This document shows, one piece after another, positions 62,885-64,000 of a DNA stretch of 64,000 nt. Each line of letters begins with the position of its first letter. Positions within the stretch are counted from its first letter, which is position 1. The translations under genes were made by a program, and so were the position numbers. Location: the NCBI GenBank assembly GCA_937929935.1, contig CALFUL010000015.1, positions 97,395-161,394 of the forward strand. Direction: 5' to 3'. Origin of the DNA: an uncultured Flavobacteriaceae bacterium. Its GTDB lineage: Bacteria > Bacteroidota > Bacteroidia > Flavobacteriales > Flavobacteriaceae. Below the pieces are notes generated by a model, which was given only the letters and a program-made list of their open reading frames with translations, had not been told where the DNA came from and ran no database searches.

Positions 62885-64000
62885 ATGGCAGGAGTAAAAG
62901 CCGCTGAAGTATCAGCAATTTTAAAGAAACAATTATCAGAATTTGAAGCCTCTGCTTCTCTTGATGAGGTAGGAACAGTATTGCAAGTGGGTGATGGTAT
63001 CGCACGTGTATACGGTTTATCAAATGCTGAATATGGTGAATTGGTTGAGTTTGACGGCGGACTGAAAGGCATCGTTCTGAACCTAGAAGAAGATAATGTT
63101 GGTGTGGTACTATTGAGTCCGTCACGTGATGTGAAAGAAGGTTCAGTAGTTAAACGAACACAAACCATTGCTTCTATCAATGTTGGTGAAGGTATTGTTG
63201 GTCGTGTTGTAAACACTTTAGGATTGCCTATCGATGGTAAAGGTCCTATTTCAGGTGAGACGTATGAAATGCCATTAGAGCGTAAAGCACCGGGGGTTAT
63301 TTATCGTGAGCCAGTAACGGAGCCAATGCAAACAGGTATTAAGGCAATTGACGCCATGATTCCGGTAGGTAGAGGGCAACGTGAATTGGTAATTGGTGAC
63401 CGTCAAACGGGTAAAACTACCGTTTGTATTGATACTATTTTGAATCAAAAAGAATTTTATGATGCTGGTGAGCCAGTATATTGTATCTATGTTGCGATTG
63501 GGCAAAAAGCATCTACGGTTGCTGCCATTGCTCAAACACTTCAAGATAAAGGTGCATTAGCATACACAACTATAGTTGCTGCAAATGCGTCAGATCCTGC
63601 ACCAATGCAGGTATATGCTCCTATGGCAGGTGCTGCTATTGGCGAGTACTTTAGAGACACGGGTCGCCCGGCATTAATTATTTATGATGATTTATCAAAA
63701 CAAGCGGTTGCTTATCGTGAGGTATCACTTTTATTAAGAAGACCTCCGGGGCGTGAAGCATATCCTGGTGACGTTTTCTACTTACACTCTCGTTTATTAG
63801 AACGTTCTGCAAAAGTGATTAATGATGATGAGCTAGCGAAAGGGATGAATGACCTTCCTGATTCATTAAGACCATTGGTTAAAGGTGGTGGTTCATTAAC
63901 GGCATTGCCAATTATTGAAACACAAGCGGGTGACGTTTCTGCATATATTCCAACGAACGTAATTTCGATTACTGACGGACAGATTTTCTTAGAGCAAGAT
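62885..64000 (+). CDS. atpA: ATP synthase F1 subunit alpha (3' end outside window)
   Basis: 372 codons from ATG 62885 are open to the window end; the full protein is normally about 525 residues. The N-terminal beta-barrel ([14 protein letters not shown]), Walker [10 protein letters not shown] (about residues 170-178), the [16 protein letters not shown] region with Walker B and [24 protein letters not shown] are present. It forms the non-catalytic nucleotide sites of the F1 head. The atpG gene and the rest of atpA should follow outside the window; atpD/atpC are not in this part of the operon. Confidence 0.97.
   Translation, partial: MAGVKAAEVSAILKKQLSEFEASASLDEVGTVLQVGDGIARVYGLSNAEYGELVEFDGGLKGIVLNLEEDNVGVVLLSPSRDVKEGSVVKRTQTIASINVGEGIVGRVVNTLGLPIDGKGPISGETYEMPLERKAPGVIYREPVTEPMQTGIKAIDAMIPVGRGQRELVIGDRQTGKTTVCIDTILNQKEFYDAGEPVYCIYVAIGQKASTVAAIAQTLQDKGALAYTTIVAANASDPAPMQVYAPMAGAAIGEYFRDTGRPALIIYDDLSKQAVAYREVSLLLRRPPGREAYPGDVFYLHSRLLERSAKVINDDELAKGMNDLPDSLRPLVKGGGSLTALPIIETQAGDVSAYIPTNVISITDGQIFLEQD

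Noticed and set aside
63003..63128. Two CACGTG hexamers in atpA (63003 and 63123)
   Set aside because: Flanks do not extend the parS palindrome and both are fully explained by conserved atpA codons.
62856..63544. Three minus-strand open frames opposite atpA
   Set aside because: They are shadows of the strongly conserved atpA frame with no family features.

Overview
The window is a piece of a marine-type Bacteroidota chromosome, most likely family Flavobacteriaceae. The signs are low GC content, the Bacteroidota -7 promoter motif TAnnTTTG upstream of many genes, families I associate with flavobacteria (DUF4175, DUF4837, DUF6168, DUF6341, DUF6427, DUF6747, DUF6909), a SprE/PorW-type gliding and type IX secretion lipoprotein, and an F-ATPase operon of the flavobacterial kind. 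No rRNA, tRNA, CRISPR array, insertion sequence or prophage was seen. All family names come from reading the proteins; no database search was run.

Layout. 1-12.7 kb is housekeeping: the 3' end of glnS, an SPFH protein, gltX, a large DUF4175 protein, ybeY, mnmG, a methyltransferase, an OmpH-like lipoprotein, a DoxX protein and holB. Two parS-like ParB sites sit at both ends of mnmG (7425-7440 and 9329-9344), which suggests this part lies near the replication origin. 12.8-24 kb holds pgk, a MltD-type lytic transglycosylase with LysM repeats, a DUF4837 lipoprotein, an OmpA/PD40 envelope protein, tatA, an M23 peptidase, a GH3-family protein and a GDPD-like protein. Two short genes, a 56-codon DUF6747-type membrane protein and tatA (58 codons), were found by reading the gaps.

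24.2-46.2 kb is a surface-polysaccharide locus. It opens with a DUF6909 protein and a Wzz-like co-polymerase, then rfbBACD (dTDP-L-rhamnose), a WlbB/WlbA pair (UDP-2,3-diacetamido uronate route), a DUF4838 glycosidase-like protein, a Wzx flippase, an O-antigen ligase/polymerase, a Wzy-like protein, a methyltransferase and a GT4. A beta-helix plus six-repeat lipoprotein follows on the opposite strand, then a UDP-GlcNAc 2-epimerase, a GT2, a polyprenyl-phosphate sugar-1-phosphate transferase and UDP-glucuronate decarboxylase. A perfect 34-bp palindrome closes the locus. This looks like a Wzx/Wzy-type pathway; some sugar-nucleotide steps must be encoded elsewhere.

46.4-50.7 kb is purD followed by three proteins of unknown function (DUF6341, DUF6427, DUF4254) and a GT9. 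50.6-53.1 kb, on the minus strand, is a compact arsenosugar set: a peroxidase-like CMD protein, radical-SAM ArsS and methyltransferase ArsM. 53.3-56.3 kb holds a PaaE-like flavin/2Fe-2S reductase divergent from a PadR regulator that is followed by two related membrane proteins. 56.4-59.4 kb holds sprE/porW and a bactofilin. 59.6-64.0 kb is the ATP synthase operon atpZ-DUF6168-atpBEFHA, with atpA cut by the window end.

The most distinctive points are the parS pair around mnmG, the arsenosugar operon, the PadR/two-membrane-protein module with a palindromic candidate operator, the two degradative-looking proteins inside a biosynthetic sugar locus, and heptanucleotide tandem repeats just upstream of arsS and atpA.
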